Shown piece after piece: positions 27,241-37,505 of a DNA stretch of 64,000 nucleotides. The number at the start of each line of letters is the position of its first letter. Position 1 is the first letter of the stretch. The notes beneath the pieces were generated by a model. It ran no database searches, had not been told where the DNA came from, and was given only the letters and a program-made list of their open reading frames with translations. The stretch spans positions 1,364,001 through 1,428,000 of the forward strand of contig NZ_AP022618.1 of NCBI RefSeq assembly GCF_010731615.1. Reading direction: 5' to 3'. Origin of the DNA: Mycolicibacterium insubricum. GTDB lineage: Bacteria; Actinomycetota; Actinomycetes; Mycobacteriales; Mycobacteriaceae. The translations under genes were made by a program, and so were the position numbers.

Positions 27241-28836
27241 TCAGTGCGCGCGGTGACGGCCGGTGTACCCGCCCCCAGTGAGCCGACGGACGAGGGCCAG
27301 CTGCCGGCCGTCGCGTCCGGGGGCCCACAATCCGATCAGCACCGCCGAGATGACGGTGACCGCGCCGAGGATGGTCAGCGCGAAGTGGGTGGCGTCGGTG
27401 AACGCCTGCATCGCGGCGTCGACGAGACCCTGGCCGGCCGGGCCGAGGTGACCGGAGACCCCGATGGCCTCGCCGAGGGAGCGGGTGGCGGCCTCGCGGA
27501 CCGGTTGCGGGAAGCCGTCCAGCGACGGCGCGAGCACCCGGGTGTACTGGGTGGCCAGCATCGAGCCCGCCAGCGCGATGCCCAGGGCGGCACCGACCTC
27601 GCGGGTGGTGTCGTTGACCGCCGACCCGACGCCCTGCTTGTCGTCGGGGATCGAGGACATGATGGCCGTGGTGGTCGGGGCGATGGTCAGCCCGAGACCG
27701 GTGGTCAGGATCAGGATGGGCCAGGCCAGCCCCCAGTAGTCGGAATCCAGTGTCAGGTAGCGCATACAGATGAACCCGGCGCCGGTGATCGCCAGGCCGA
27801 GGAAGACGACCAACCGCAGCCCCATCCGCGGCAGGTACCAGAACGAGGTCGCGGCCAGGAACAGCAACGGCGGTGCGAGCGGGGTCAGTGCCACCGCGGT
27901 GCCCAATGCGCTGTACCCCAGGGCGATCTGGATGAACTGCATGTAGATGAAGAAGAAGCCGTAGAGGGCGAAGAACACCATGGTGATGGCCGCGGCGCCG
28001 GTGGCGAACGTGGTGTTGGAGAACAGTCGCACGTCGAGCAGCGGGTGACGCCGACGCAGTTCGACCGCGGCGAATCCGATCGCCAGGACCACGCCGGCGC
28101 CCAGGCAGCCGTAGACCACTGGGTCGCCGAATCCCCGGCTCGGGATCTCCAGGATGCCGAACACGAAGATCGCCACCGCGGCCCCGATCAGCACAGCGCC
28201 CACCGTGTCGAGCGGATGGGGCTCGGACTCCTTGGACGGCCGTGCCAGCAGCGTCAGCGGAATCAGCGCGACGGAGGAGATGGTGAAAGCCCAGAAGATC
28301 GACGGCCAGGACCAGAAGTTCAGCAGGACACCGGATCCCAGCATGCCGACCACACCGCCGATGCCGGACACCCCGGCCCACAGGCCGACCGCCTTGGTCC
28401 GTTCCTCCCGGCTGTACACCGAGGTGATCAGCGACAGGGTCGCCGGCATGATGAACGCCGCGCCGGCGCCGGCCAGACCGCGCGAGATGATCAGCATCGC
28501 CGGGTTCGGGGCGAGGATCGGCGCGGCCGAGGCGATGGCGAACACCACCAGCCCGAACAGCAGCGCGCCGCGGCGTCCGAACCGGTCGCCGAGCGCACCC
28601 GCCGGCAGCAGCAGGCAGGCCATCACGAGTGTGTAGGCGTCGACGATCCAGGTCAGTTGCGTCTGGGTGGCCGAGGTCTCGATGGCCAGATCGCCGAGCG
28701 CGGTGTTCAGCGCAACCATCGAGGACAGCACCAACAGCAGGCCGAAGCAGGCCGCGACCAGCGTCCACACCCGGCGGTGCATCGGTGGTTCGGCCGGGCT
28801 CTCGGTTTCGGCGACCTGAGTGGCGGAGGCTGTCAT
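27241..28836 (-). CDS. DHA2-family MFS multidrug exporter
   Basis: A 531-residue, 14-helix major facilitator. Motif A appears as GALGDRFGRRGALL, motif C as GVSGIGGVVGMLGSGVLLN, and the first helix carries ALNTALGDLAIETSATQTQL, typical of EmrB/QacA drug-proton antiporters. It is divergent from a TetR repressor with a nested palindrome between them, the usual plan for an inducible efflux pump. The substrate is unknown. Confidence 0.92.
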   Translation of the reverse strand: MTASATQVAETESPAEPPMHRRVWTLVAACFGLLLVLSSMVALNTALGDLAIETSATQTQLTWIVDAYTLVMACLLLPAGALGDRFGRRGALLFGLVVFAIASAAPILAPNPAMLIISRGLAGAGAAFIMPATLSLITSVYSREERTKAVGLWAGVSGIGGVVGMLGSGVLLNFWSWPSIFWAFTISSVALIPLTLLARPSKESEPHPLDTVGAVLIGAAVAIFVFGILEIPSRGFGDPVVYGCLGAGVVLAIGFAAVELRRRHPLLDVRLFSNTTFATGAAAITMVFFALYGFFFIYMQFIQIALGYSALGTAVALTPLAPPLLFLAATSFWYLPRMGLRLVVFLGLAITGAGFICMRYLTLDSDYWGLAWPILILTTGLGLTIAPTTTAIMSSIPDDKQGVGSAVNDTTREVGAALGIALAGSMLATQYTRVLAPSLDGFPQPVREAATRSLGEAIGVSGHLGPAGQGLVDAAMQAFTDATHFALTILGAVTVISAVLIGLWAPGRDGRQLALVRRLTGGGYTGRHRAH

Positions 28837-28871
28837 CGTGGCGCGGGCTCCCCTCGGTGACTGCCCGTTAT

Positions 28872-28910
28872 AAGACTGGGCGTCTCGGAATGTCCGAGAC
28901 TAACAGTCTT
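28872..28910. promoter_or_regulatory. nested palindromic operator between MFS and TetR genes
   Basis: Inner perfect arms gtctcgga (28882-28889) and tccgagac (28893-28900) flank atg. Outer arms aagactg (28872-28878) and cagtctt (28904-28910) are symmetric about the same centre at 28891. The 39-bp site lies in the 138-bp divergent promoter region and is long enough for two TetR dimers. Confidence 0.65.
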
Positions 28911-28974
28911 GTAGGGTTGATCGCGTGGTTTTGCTGCACGGACCGCACCGCCGCTGCAGCATGGAGACAGGGAG

Positions 28975-29595
28975 GTGGCGTTGAGCGGCAACCGGACGGA
29001 CCCACGGCCGGCGCGTTCCCGGGCCCGGCTGCTGGAGGCCGCCACCACCCTGCTGCGCGCCGGTGGCCCCAGCGCGGTGACCGTGGATGCTGTGCTGCGC
29101 GGCGCCAACGTCGCCCGCGCCACGCTGTACCGGCATTTCCCCAGCGGCAACGACTTGCTGGCCGCCGCATTCCAGAGCCTCATCCCGCCCGCCCCGATGC
29201 CTCCGGAGGAGGGCTCGCTGCACGACCGGCTGACGGCGCTGCTCCTGGCCTGGGCCGAGCACATCGCCGAGGCGCCCGCTCTGCTCACCGCGATGAACTG
29301 GCTGGCGCTGGGCCGCGACCTGGACGCGCTGCCCGACGCCGGGGAGGCTACCGACAGCGACGAGGTGCGCACCCTGCGCGAGCGGATCGCCCACCAGTAC
29401 GCCGCGCCGTTCGACGCCATCTTCGACAGCCCGCAGGCCACGGCGGAACTCGTCGACTTCGACCGTGCGACGGCGATGACGCTGCTGCTGGGCCCGCTGG
29501 TGACGGCCCGTCTGTCCACCCTGCCCGACATCGACTATCGCGAAACCGTGCGCGCCGCCGTGGAAGGGTTCCTGCACGTTTACGGCAGGCACTGA
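28975..29595 (+). CDS. TetR-family transcriptional regulator
   Basis: A 206-residue TetR/AcrR repressor with the N-terminal HTH: SRARLLEAATTLLRAGGPSA, then TVDAVLRGANVARATLYRHF. The C-terminal domain resembles TetR_C types of efflux repressors. It is divergent from the MFS exporter and probably represses it and itself through the palindrome between them. The start is GTG 28975 (GGAGA 7 nt upstream) or TTG 28981 (GGAGG 5 nt upstream); the two differ by two residues. Confidence 0.88.
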   Translation: MALSGNRTDPRPARSRARLLEAATTLLRAGGPSAVTVDAVLRGANVARATLYRHFPSGNDLLAAAFQSLIPPAPMPPEEGSLHDRLTALLLAWAEHIAEAPALLTAMNWLALGRDLDALPDAGEATDSDEVRTLRERIAHQYAAPFDAIFDSPQATAELVDFDRATAMTLLLGPLVTARLSTLPDIDYRETVRAAVEGFLHVYGRH

Positions 29596-29609
29596 CCGGG
29601 GAGCTCCCG

Positions 29610-29623
29610 TAGGCTCGGCAGTC
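29610..29623 (+). promoter_or_regulatory. -10 element of the carboxylesterase gene (leaderless type)
   Basis: TAGGCT at 29610-29615 fits TANNNT and lies 8 nt before the GTG. There is no ribosome-binding site, so a leaderless transcript is likely. The same TAGGCTCGGC string precedes sppA. Confidence 0.4.
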
Positions 29624-31261
29624 GTGTCGAGTATCGCCGCCCGTCCGTCGCGCACGGCGGTCCTGGGGGCGGTGCTGGCGCTGCTGCTCGGACTGTGGCT
29701 GGCCGGCTGCGCCACCGAGAAGGCCGAGCCGGCGACCCCGGCCCCGCCACCGCCCGACCCCGGGCTGGACAGCGGGCTGGTGCACACCGGCGGCGGTGCG
29801 GTACGCGGCGTCGTCGCCGACGGCTACCGGCTGTTCTACGGCATCCCGTACGCGGCGCCTCCGGTCGGGGCGCTGCGCTGGCAGGCGCCGCAGCCGGCAG
29901 CCGGCTGGCCCGGTGAGCGGGACGCCACCCGGCCCGGGCCGCGCTGCATCCAGGACACCCGCCGCGATCCCGGCTCCGGCCACGGCGACTCCGAGGACTG
30001 CCTGAATCTCAATGTGTGGAGCCCGGCGGGGGCCAGGGGGCTGCCCGTCCTGGTGTGGATCCACGGCGGCGGTTTCGCCAGCGGCGACGGCGCGATGTAC
30101 AACGCGGCCCGGCTGGCCACCGGCGGCAACGTCGTCGTCGTCACCCTCAACTACCGGCTCGGAGCGCTGGGATTCCTGGCCCACTCGGCGCTCGGCGAGG
30201 GCAACTACGGGCTGGCCGACCAGCAGGCGGCGTTGCGCTGGGTGGCCGACAACATCGGCGGCTTCGGCGGCGATCCGGCCAAGGTCACCATCGCGGGCGA
30301 GTCCGCCGGGGCGATGTCGGTCTGCGACCACCTCGTTGCACCGGGATCCACCGGCCTGTTCCGCGCGGCCATCATCGCCAGCGGCCCGTGCCAGAAGCAG
30401 ACCGACCTGACCGCGGCCCGCATCGTCAGCGCCGCCTACGCCCGCGACCGCGGCTGCCCCGACGACAAGACCGCCGCGGCCTGCCTGCGCGCGCTGCCGG
30501 CCACGGCGCTGACGAGTCCACCCTGGTACATCCACATGGGCGACAACTGGCTGACCGGTCCGGCGACCGGCACCTCACTGCTGCCGGTCAACCCGGTCGA
30601 CCGGCTGGGGACGGAGAACGCGGCCAGGGTGCCGATGCTCATCGGCACCACCGCTGACGAGTTCACCCTGTTCCCGGCCATGCAGTACCTGAGGACGCGC
30701 ACGTTGCCGACCGCGGCGGACTACTCCCGGCTGATCACCTCGACGTTCGGGTCGCACGCCGCGGTGGTCCTCGCCGAATACCCGGTGGCGCCCGGTGCCA
30801 CCGATGCGCAGGTGGTCCTGCAGTACGCGCGGACGGTCACCGACGGAGTGTTCGCCTGCCCAGCCGCGCGGATGGCCGGCGCGCAGTCCGCCGTCGCCCC
30901 GGTGTACGCCTACCAGTTCAACGACCCCGACGCCGTCGCGCCCGAATCGATGCGCCACCTGCCATTCCCGATCGGCGCCGGGCACGCCCTGGACCTGCGC
31001 TACCTGTTCGACATCGCCGGCGGTTCCGTCCCCGATGCGGCCCAGCGGGCTCTGTCGGCCCAGATGATCCGATACTGGGCCGCATTCGTCACCAACGCCA
31101 CCCCGAACGCCGAAACTCCCGACGACGACCCGGACTGGCCCCAGCTCGCCGACGCCGCCGGCGCGGGCCCGGTGATGTCACTGCAGCCCGACGGTTCCCG
31201 GCCGATCTCCACCTTCGCCGGCGATCACCGCTGCGCCTTCTGGGCGGGGCTGGCGGCCTGA
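29624..31261 (+). CDS. carboxylesterase type B family lipoprotein
   Basis: A 545-residue alpha/beta-hydrolase of the carboxylesterase/lipase B family. The N-terminal signal has lipobox LAGC (Cys29), so it is probably anchored outside the membrane. The oxyanion-hole motif IHGGGFASGDG and the nucleophile elbow GESAG (Ser227) are intact. The C-terminal region contains GAGHALDLRYLF with a likely catalytic His. Length fits the family. It would hydrolyse esters of lipids or xenobiotics. It sits downstream of the TetR gene but with its own -10-like element. Confidence 0.9.
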   Translation: MSSIAARPSRTAVLGAVLALLLGLWLAGCATEKAEPATPAPPPPDPGLDSGLVHTGGGAVRGVVADGYRLFYGIPYAAPPVGALRWQAPQPAAGWPGERDATRPGPRCIQDTRRDPGSGHGDSEDCLNLNVWSPAGARGLPVLVWIHGGGFASGDGAMYNAARLATGGNVVVVTLNYRLGALGFLAHSALGEGNYGLADQQAALRWVADNIGGFGGDPAKVTIAGESAGAMSVCDHLVAPGSTGLFRAAIIASGPCQKQTDLTAARIVSAAYARDRGCPDDKTAAACLRALPATALTSPPWYIHMGDNWLTGPATGTSLLPVNPVDRLGTENAARVPMLIGTTADEFTLFPAMQYLRTRTLPTAADYSRLITSTFGSHAAVVLAEYPVAPGATDAQVVLQYARTVTDGVFACPAARMAGAQSAVAPVYAYQFNDPDAVAPESMRHLPFPIGAGHALDLRYLFDIAGGSVPDAAQRALSAQMIRYWAAFVTNATPNAETPDDDPDWPQLADAAGAGPVMSLQPDGSRPISTFAGDHRCAFWAGLAA

Positions 31262-31269
31262 TCAGGCCG
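31254..31269. terminator. palindrome at convergent stop codons
   Basis: A perfect 16-bp palindrome, cggcctgatcaggccg, spans the stop codons of the esterase and the hot-dog gene. Its place suggests a bidirectional transcription end, though it has no loop. Confidence 0.3.
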
Positions 31270-31732
31270 GGGTGACCCAGGTGGTGATCTGCGCGCGGAC
31301 CACCTCGGTGCCCGCCTTGTCGGTGATGGTGACCGGAACGACGACGTCGGTGCCCTCGGTGATCGCGGCGAAATCGGGAATGTCCAGCTCGGCGACCGCA
31401 CGCAGCCCCGTCGTCGCCTTCCCGAGGTATTCCACCGTCATCGCCTTGGGGATCCACCGGTGCGACGACGGCACCGTCGCCTCCATCAGCATGCCCATCG
31501 ACACCTCGGCCAGATTGCAGGCCGCGATGGCGTGGAAGGTGCCGATGTGGTTGTAGACGCCGTACCACTTCGGGGCGGTCACCTCGCAGTAGCCCGGCTC
31601 CATCCGGTGCACGTGCGGCATCACCGAGGTGAAGTAAGGGACCCGGGCCATCATCGCCGCGGAGAACAGCGCCGAGCCGCCGGGCTTGCCGGACAGCTTC
31701 TGCCAGGCCTTATAGGTGGGGGATGAGCTCAT
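31262..31732 (-). CDS. hot-dog fold DUF4442 thioesterase-like protein
   Basis: A 156-residue single hot-dog domain. The segment YNHIGTFHAIAACNLAEVSMG matches the helix and active-site region of DUF4442/PaaI-type proteins, and TVEYLGKATTG the following strand. Such proteins hydrolyse acyl-CoA thioesters or bind them. The substrate is unknown. A palindrome (31741-31756) directly upstream may regulate it. Confidence 0.82.
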   Translation of the reverse strand: MSSSPTYKAWQKLSGKPGGSALFSAAMMARVPYFTSVMPHVHRMEPGYCEVTAPKWYGVYNHIGTFHAIAACNLAEVSMGMLMEATVPSSHRWIPKAMTVEYLGKATTGLRAVAELDIPDFAAITEGTDVVVPVTITDKAGTEVVRAQITTWVTPA

Positions 31733-31740
31733 ACCCGGAC

Positions 31741-31756
31741 CTTACTTCAAAGTAAG
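31741..31756. promoter_or_regulatory. palindrome upstream of hot-dog gene
   Basis: cttact-tcaa-agtaag has perfect 6-bp arms and lies 9 bp upstream of the hot-dog gene start. It looks like a repressor site; the regulator is unknown. Confidence 0.4.
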
Positions 31757-31798
31757 TTCAGCGGTCGCCGCCCACCCCGAAGACGGGTGACCTGCGAT

Positions 31799-31827
31799 TT
31801 GGCGCGCACGCCGATCTGGGGCATACT
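31799..31827 (+). promoter_or_regulatory. S10 operon promoter
   Basis: -35 TTGGCG (31799-31804), a 17-bp spacer and -10 CATACT (31822-31827). Transcription would start near 31834 and give a leader of about 250 nt before rpsJ. Confidence 0.6.
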
Positions 31828-32040
31828 GGTCGGGTTGCCTTGAGCCGGGTTCCCGCCCGGCCGGGCATACGACCGGCGTCCGCATGGGCGCGTCCGGTCC
31901 CAACTTCGAGCGCCACGATTCGTCGTGCGGTCGAAGCGCGCGAGGGCGACACACCCGACCGCGGGGGTCGGTGTACTTCAGACAGGTAAACAGCGGCGGC
32001 ATTCCAGCGCGGTTTCGCGCCGGGAGCACTCCAATGTTGT

Positions 32041-32056
32041 CGGGCCTTCGGGCCCG
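32041..32056 (+). promoter_or_regulatory. UUCG hairpin in the S10 leader
   Basis: cgggcc-ttcg-ggcccg forms a 6-bp GC stem capped by a UUCG tetraloop, followed by tattaatt. It lies 26 nt before the rpsJ start. It may act as an attenuator or as a site for feedback by a ribosomal protein; neither is shown. Confidence 0.45.
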
Positions 32057-32082
32057 TATTAATTGAGTGAGGTAGGAGAAGC

Positions 32083-32388
32083 GTGGCGGGACAGAAGATC
32101 CGCATCAGGCTCAAGGCCTACGACCACGAGGCGATTGACGCCTCGGCGCGCAAGATCGTCGAGACGGTCACCCGTACGGGCGCGTCCGTGGTCGGCCCGG
32201 TGCCGCTGCCGACCGAGAAGAACGTGTACTGCGTCATCCGGTCTCCGCACAAGTACAAGGATTCGCGGGAGCACTTCGAGATGCGCACGCACAAGCGCCT
32301 CATCGACATCCTCGATCCGACGCCGAAGACGGTCGACGCCTTGATGCGCATCGACCTGCCGGCCAGCGTCGACGTGAACATCCAGTAG
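32083..32388 (+). CDS. rpsJ: ribosomal protein S10
   Basis: A 101-residue 30S subunit protein, also the NusE transcription antitermination factor. It begins [18 protein letters not shown] and contains [20 protein letters not shown], the diagnostic loop. The GTG at 32083 follows aggagaag. First gene of the S10 operon; the next gene starts 13 nt on. Confidence 0.98.
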
Positions 32389-32401
32389 GAGACCAGAAGA
32401 A

Positions 32402-33055
32402 ATGGCACGTAAAGGCATTCTGGGCACCAAGCTGGGCATGACGCAGGTGTTCGACGAGAACAACCGGGTGGTCCCGGTGACCGTCGTCAAGGCCGGCCCC
32501 AATGTGGTGACCCGCATCCGCACCACCGAGCGCGACGGCTATGCCGCCGTGCAGCTCGCCTACGGCGAGATCAGCCCGCGCAAGGTCAACAAGCCGGTCA
32601 CCGGCCAGTACACCGCCGCCGGGGTCAACCCCCGCCGCCACCTGGCCGAGCTGCGGCTCGACGACGAGGCCGCGGCCGCCGACTACGAAATCGGCCAGGA
32701 GCTGACCGCCGAGATCTTCGCCGACGGCAGCTACGTCGACGTCACCGGCACCTCCAAGGGTAAGGGCTTCGCCGGCACCATGAAGCGGCACGGCTTCGCC
32801 GGTCAGGGCGCCAGCCACGGCGCGCAGGCCGTGCACCGCCGGCCCGGCTCGATCGGTGGCTGCGCCACCCCGGGCCGTGTCTTCAAGGGCACCCGGATGT
32901 CCGGCCGGATGGGCAGCGAGAAGGTCACCACGCAGAACCTGAAGGTGCACAAGGTCGACGCCGAGAACGGCGTGCTGCTGATCAAGGGCGCCATCCCCGG
33001 CCGCAACGGCGGACTCGTCATGGTTCGCACCGCGATCAAAAAGGGTGAGAAGTAA
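32402..33055 (+). CDS. rplC: ribosomal protein L3
   Basis: A 217-residue 50S protein that helps shape the peptidyl transferase centre. It begins [20 protein letters not shown] and contains the signature [19 protein letters not shown]. Its stop overlaps the rplD ATG by one base, so the two are translationally coupled. Confidence 0.98.
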   Translation: MARKGILGTKLGMTQVFDENNRVVPVTVVKAGPNVVTRIRTTERDGYAAVQLAYGEISPRKVNKPVTGQYTAAGVNPRRHLAELRLDDEAAAADYEIGQELTAEIFADGSYVDVTGTSKGKGFAGTMKRHGFAGQGASHGAQAVHRRPGSIGGCATPGRVFKGTRMSGRMGSEKVTTQNLKVHKVDAENGVLLIKGAIPGRNGGLVMVRTAIKKGEK

Positions 33056-33702
33056 TGACCAAGAAAATTGACGTTCTTGCCCCCGGTGGCAAGAAGGACG
33101 GCAGCGTCGAGCTGCCGGCGGAGTTGTTCGACGTCGAGCCCAACATCGCGCTGATGCACCAGGTGGTCGTCGCGCAGCTGGCCGCCGCACGTCAGGGCAC
33201 GCACTCCACCAAGACCCGCGGTGAGGTCTCCGGCGGCGGCCGCAAGCCGTACCGGCAGAAGGGCACCGGCCGCGCCCGCCAGGGCTCGACCCGCGCCCCG
33301 CAGTACACCGGCGGTGGCACCGTGCACGGCCCGAAGCCGCGCGACTACAGCCAGCGGACCCCGAAGAAGATGATCGCCGCCGCACTGCGCGGTGCTCTGA
33401 GCGACCGGGCCCGCAATGACCGCATCCACGCGATCACCGAGCTGGTGTCGGGTCAGACCCCGTCGACCAAGAGCGCCAAGGAATTCCTCGGCCAGCTGAG
33501 CACCAACCGCAAGCTGCTCTTGGTCATCGGCCGCACCGACGAGGTCGGCGCCAAGAGCGTCCGCAACCTGCCGGGCGTGCACGTCGTCGCACCGGATCAG
33601 CTGAACACCTACGACGTGCTCAACGCCGACGACGTGGTGTTCTCGGTGGAGGCACTCAACGCCTACATCTCGGCCCACGCGAAAGAAGGAGTGTCGGCCT
33701 GA
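33055..33702 (+). CDS. rplD: ribosomal protein L4
   Basis: A 215-residue 50S protein of the exit tunnel. The extended loop [19 protein letters not shown] is the L4 hallmark. In E. coli L4 feeds back on the S10 leader; whether that applies here is unknown. The stop overlaps the rplW start. Confidence 0.98.
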   Translation: MTKKIDVLAPGGKKDGSVELPAELFDVEPNIALMHQVVVAQLAAARQGTHSTKTRGEVSGGGRKPYRQKGTGRARQGSTRAPQYTGGGTVHGPKPRDYSQRTPKKMIAAALRGALSDRARNDRIHAITELVSGQTPSTKSAKEFLGQLSTNRKLLLVIGRTDEVGAKSVRNLPGVHVVAPDQLNTYDVLNADDVVFSVEALNAYISAHAKEGVSA

Positions 33703-34004
33703 TGGCAACCGTGACCGCACCCCACGACATCATTCTGGCCCCGGTCATCTCGGAGAAGGCCTACGGCCTGATCGAGGGCAACGTCTACACGTTCCTGGTC
33801 CACCCGGACTCGAACAAGACGCAGATCAAGATCGCCGTCGAGAAGATCTACAAAGTCAAGGTCGACTCGGTGAACACCGCCAACCGGCAGGGCAAGCGCA
33901 AGCGCACCCGGGCCGGCTACGGACAGCGCAAGAGCACCAAGCGCGCGATCGTGACCCTGGCCGCCGGCGAGAAGCCGATCGACGTGTTCGGAGCGCCGGC
34001 CTGA
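33702..34004 (+). CDS. rplW: ribosomal protein L23
   Basis: A 100-residue 50S protein at the tunnel exit, a docking site for trigger factor and [22 protein letters not shown] and the basic [19 protein letters not shown] loop identify it. It begins in the rplD stop codon. Confidence 0.98.
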   Translation: MATVTAPHDIILAPVISEKAYGLIEGNVYTFLVHPDSNKTQIKIAVEKIYKVKVDSVNTANRQGKRKRTRAGYGQRKSTKRAIVTLAAGEKPIDVFGAPA

Positions 34005-34036
34005 GGCCGGCCCGAAAGAACTAGAGAGACCTACTG

Positions 34037-34873
34037 ATGGGAATTCGCAAGTACAAGCCGACGACCCCCGGTCGTCGCGGTTCCAGCGTCTCCGACTTCG
34101 CCGAGATCACCCGTTCGACGCCGGAGAAGTCGCTGATCCGTCCGCTGCACAGCACCGGTGGCCGTAACGCACACGGCCGCATCACCACCCGGCACAAGGG
34201 CGGCGGCCACAAGCGCGCCTACCGCCTCATCGACTTCCGTCGCAACGACAAGGACGGCGTCAACGCCAAGGTCGCACACATCGAGTACGACCCGAACCGC
34301 ACCGCGAACATCGCGCTGCTGCATTTCCTGGACGGCGACAAGCGCTACATCATCGCCCCCAAGGACCTCAAGCAGGGCGACGTGATTGAGTCCGGGCCGA
34401 ACGCCGACATCAAGCCGGGCAACAACCTGCCGCTGCGCAACATCCCGGCCGGTACCGTCATCCACGCCGTGGAGATGCGGCCCGGCGGCGGGGCCAAGCT
34501 GGCCCGCAGCGCCGGCGTCAGCATCCAGCTGCTCGGTAAGGAAGGCGCCTACGCCACGCTGCGTATGCCCTCGGGCGAGATCCGCCGCGTCGACGTGCGC
34601 TGCCGCGCCACCGTCGGCGAGGTCGGCAACGCCGAGCAGGCCAACATCAACTGGGGCAAGGCCGGCCGTATGCGGTGGAAGGGCAAGCGCCCGACCGTCC
34701 GCGGTGTCGTGATGAACCCGGTCGACCACCCGCATGGTGGTGGTGAAGGCAAGACCTCCGGTGGCCGCCATCCGGTCAGCCCGTGGGGCAAGCCGGAAGG
34801 CCGCACCCGCAAGCCCAACAAGCCGAGCGACAAGCTCATCGTCCGCCGCCGGCGCACCGGCAAGAAGCGCTAG
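34037..34873 (+). CDS. rplB: ribosomal protein L2
   Basis: A 278-residue core 50S protein. It begins [20 protein letters not shown] and contains the near-invariant [15 protein letters not shown] peptide near the C-terminus, including the His needed for peptidyl transfer structure. Full length. Confidence 0.98.
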   Translation: MGIRKYKPTTPGRRGSSVSDFAEITRSTPEKSLIRPLHSTGGRNAHGRITTRHKGGGHKRAYRLIDFRRNDKDGVNAKVAHIEYDPNRTANIALLHFLDGDKRYIIAPKDLKQGDVIESGPNADIKPGNNLPLRNIPAGTVIHAVEMRPGGGAKLARSAGVSIQLLGKEGAYATLRMPSGEIRRVDVRCRATVGEVGNAEQANINWGKAGRMRWKGKRPTVRGVVMNPVDHPHGGGEGKTSGGRHPVSPWGKPEGRTRKPNKPSDKLIVRRRRTGKKR

Positions 34874-34891
34874 GCCGGAAAGGAATAGACG

Positions 34892-35172
34892 ATGCCTCGT
34901 AGCCTCAAAAAGGGTCCGTTCGTCGACGACCATCTGCTCAAGAAGGTCGACGTGCAGAACGAGAAGAACACCAAGCAGGTCATCAAGACCTGGTCCCGTC
35001 GGTCGACCATCATCCCCGACTTCATCGGTCACACCTTCGCCGTCCACGACGGCCGCAAGCACGTGCCGGTGTTCGTCACCGAGGCGATGGTCGGGCACAA
35101 GCTCGGCGAGTTCGCCCCGACGCGGACCTTCAAGGGTCACATCAAGGACGACCGGAAGAGCAAGCGCCGCTA

Positions 35173-35173
<1 letters not shown>
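34892..35173 (+). CDS. rpsS: ribosomal protein S19
   Basis: A 93-residue 30S head protein. [18 protein letters not shown] and the C-terminal [20 protein letters not shown] are diagnostic. Its TAA stop overlaps the rplV ATG. Confidence 0.98.
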
Positions 35174-36500
<1,327 letters not shown>

Positions 36501-36502
36501 TC

Positions 36503-36919
36503 ATGTTGATTCCCCGTAAGGTCAAGCACCGCAAGCAGCACCACCCCAAGCAGCGGGGTATCGCCAGCGGCGGGACCTCGGTCACCTTTGGTGACTACGG
36601 CATCCAGGCACTGGAACACGCCTACATCACCAACCGGCAGATCGAGTCCGCTCGTATCGCCATCAACCGGCACATCAAGCGTGGCGGCAAGGTGTGGATC
36701 AACATCTTCCCGGACCGCCCGCTGACCAAGAAGCCGGCCGAAACCCGCATGGGTTCCGGTAAGGGTTCGCCGGAGTGGTGGGTGGCCAACGTCAAGCCCG
36801 GACGCGTGCTGTTCGAGCTGAGCTACCCCAGTGAAGAGGTGGCGCGTGCGGCCCTGACCCGCGCGATCCACAAGCTGCCGATCAAGGCACGCATCGTTAC
36901 CCGAGAGGAGCAGTTCTGA
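36503..36919 (+). CDS. rplP: ribosomal protein L16
   Basis: A 138-residue 50S protein near the A-site t[22 protein letters not shown] and [19 protein letters not shown] are signature stretches; the Arg in the latter region is the hydroxylation site in other bacteria. The stop overlaps rpmC. Confidence 0.98.
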   Translation: MLIPRKVKHRKQHHPKQRGIASGGTSVTFGDYGIQALEHAYITNRQIESARIAINRHIKRGGKVWINIFPDRPLTKKPAETRMGSGKGSPEWWVANVKPGRVLFELSYPSEEVARAALTRAIHKLPIKARIVTREEQF

Positions 36920-37152
36920 TGGCAGTGGGCGTTTCCGCCGGCGAACTGCGCGAGCTCACCGACGAAGAGCTGACCGACCGTCTGCGCAAATCCAAGGAAG
37001 AGCTGTTCAACCTGCGCTTCCAGATGGCCACCGGCCAGTTGGAGAAGAACCACGCACTGGGCCGTGTCCGCCGGGAGATCGCGCGGATCTACACCGTGCT
37101 CAACGAACGTGAACTGGGCCTGTCCGCCGGGCCCGCAGGTGAGGAATCGTAA
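36919..37152 (+). CDS. rpmC: ribosomal protein L29
   Basis: A 77-residue helical 50S protein. [20 protein letters not shown] and [15 protein letters not shown] are typical. It overlaps both rplP and rpsQ by one base. Confidence 0.97.
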   Translation: MAVGVSAGELRELTDEELTDRLRKSKEELFNLRFQMATGQLEKNHALGRVRREIARIYTVLNERELGLSAGPAGEES

Positions 37153-37448
37153 TGGCAGACACCAAGGGACCCAAGCACACCCCGGCCACCGAGAAGCCGC
37201 GCGGCCGTCGCAAGACGGTCATCGGCTACGTGGTCAGCGACAAGATGCAGAAGACGATCGTCGTCGAGCTGGAGGATCGCAAGTCCCACCCGCTCTACGG
37301 CAAGATCATCCGGACCACCAAGAAGGTCAAGGCGCACGACGAGAACGGTGACGCCGGCATCGGCGACCGCGTCTCGCTGATGGAGACCCGGCCGCTGTCG
37401 GCGACCAAGCGCTGGCGCCTGGTCGAGGTTCTGGAGCGGGCCAAGTAG
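37152..37448 (+). CDS. rpsQ: ribosomal protein S17
   Basis: A 98-residue 30S protein with a mycobacterial N-terminal extension before [19 protein letters not shown]; the end [18 protein letters not shown] is conserved. Last gene of the S10 operon, followed 23 bp later by a strong hairpin. Confidence 0.97.
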   Translation: MADTKGPKHTPATEKPRGRRKTVIGYVVSDKMQKTIVVELEDRKSHPLYGKIIRTTKKVKAHDENGDAGIGDRVSLMETRPLSATKRWRLVEVLERAK

Positions 37449-37471
37449 GCGCGCACACGCGAGTTGACGAC

Positions 37472-37505
37472 GGGGAGCCCGGCACCGTGAGGTGCCGGGC
37501 TCCCC
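37472..37505 (+). terminator. S10 operon terminator hairpin
   Basis: A perfect 15-bp stem: ggggagcccggcacc (37472-37486) pairs with ggtgccgggctcccc (37491-37505) around a GTGA loop, a GNRA tetraloop. No U-tract follows, as in many mycobacterial intrinsic terminators. The loop is also the GTG start of the next frame. Confidence 0.8.

Larger units (their letters stand above)
31733..32082. other. intergenic region and S10 operon leader
   Basis: This 350-bp stretch has no gene I can support. It holds a small palindrome next to the hot-dog gene, a good promoter (31799-31827), about 250 nt of transcribed leader, a UUCG hairpin close to rpsJ (32041-32056) and the rpsJ ribosome-binding site (ggtaggagaag). 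A long leader ahead of rpsJ is usual for S10 operons. Confidence 0.7.
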
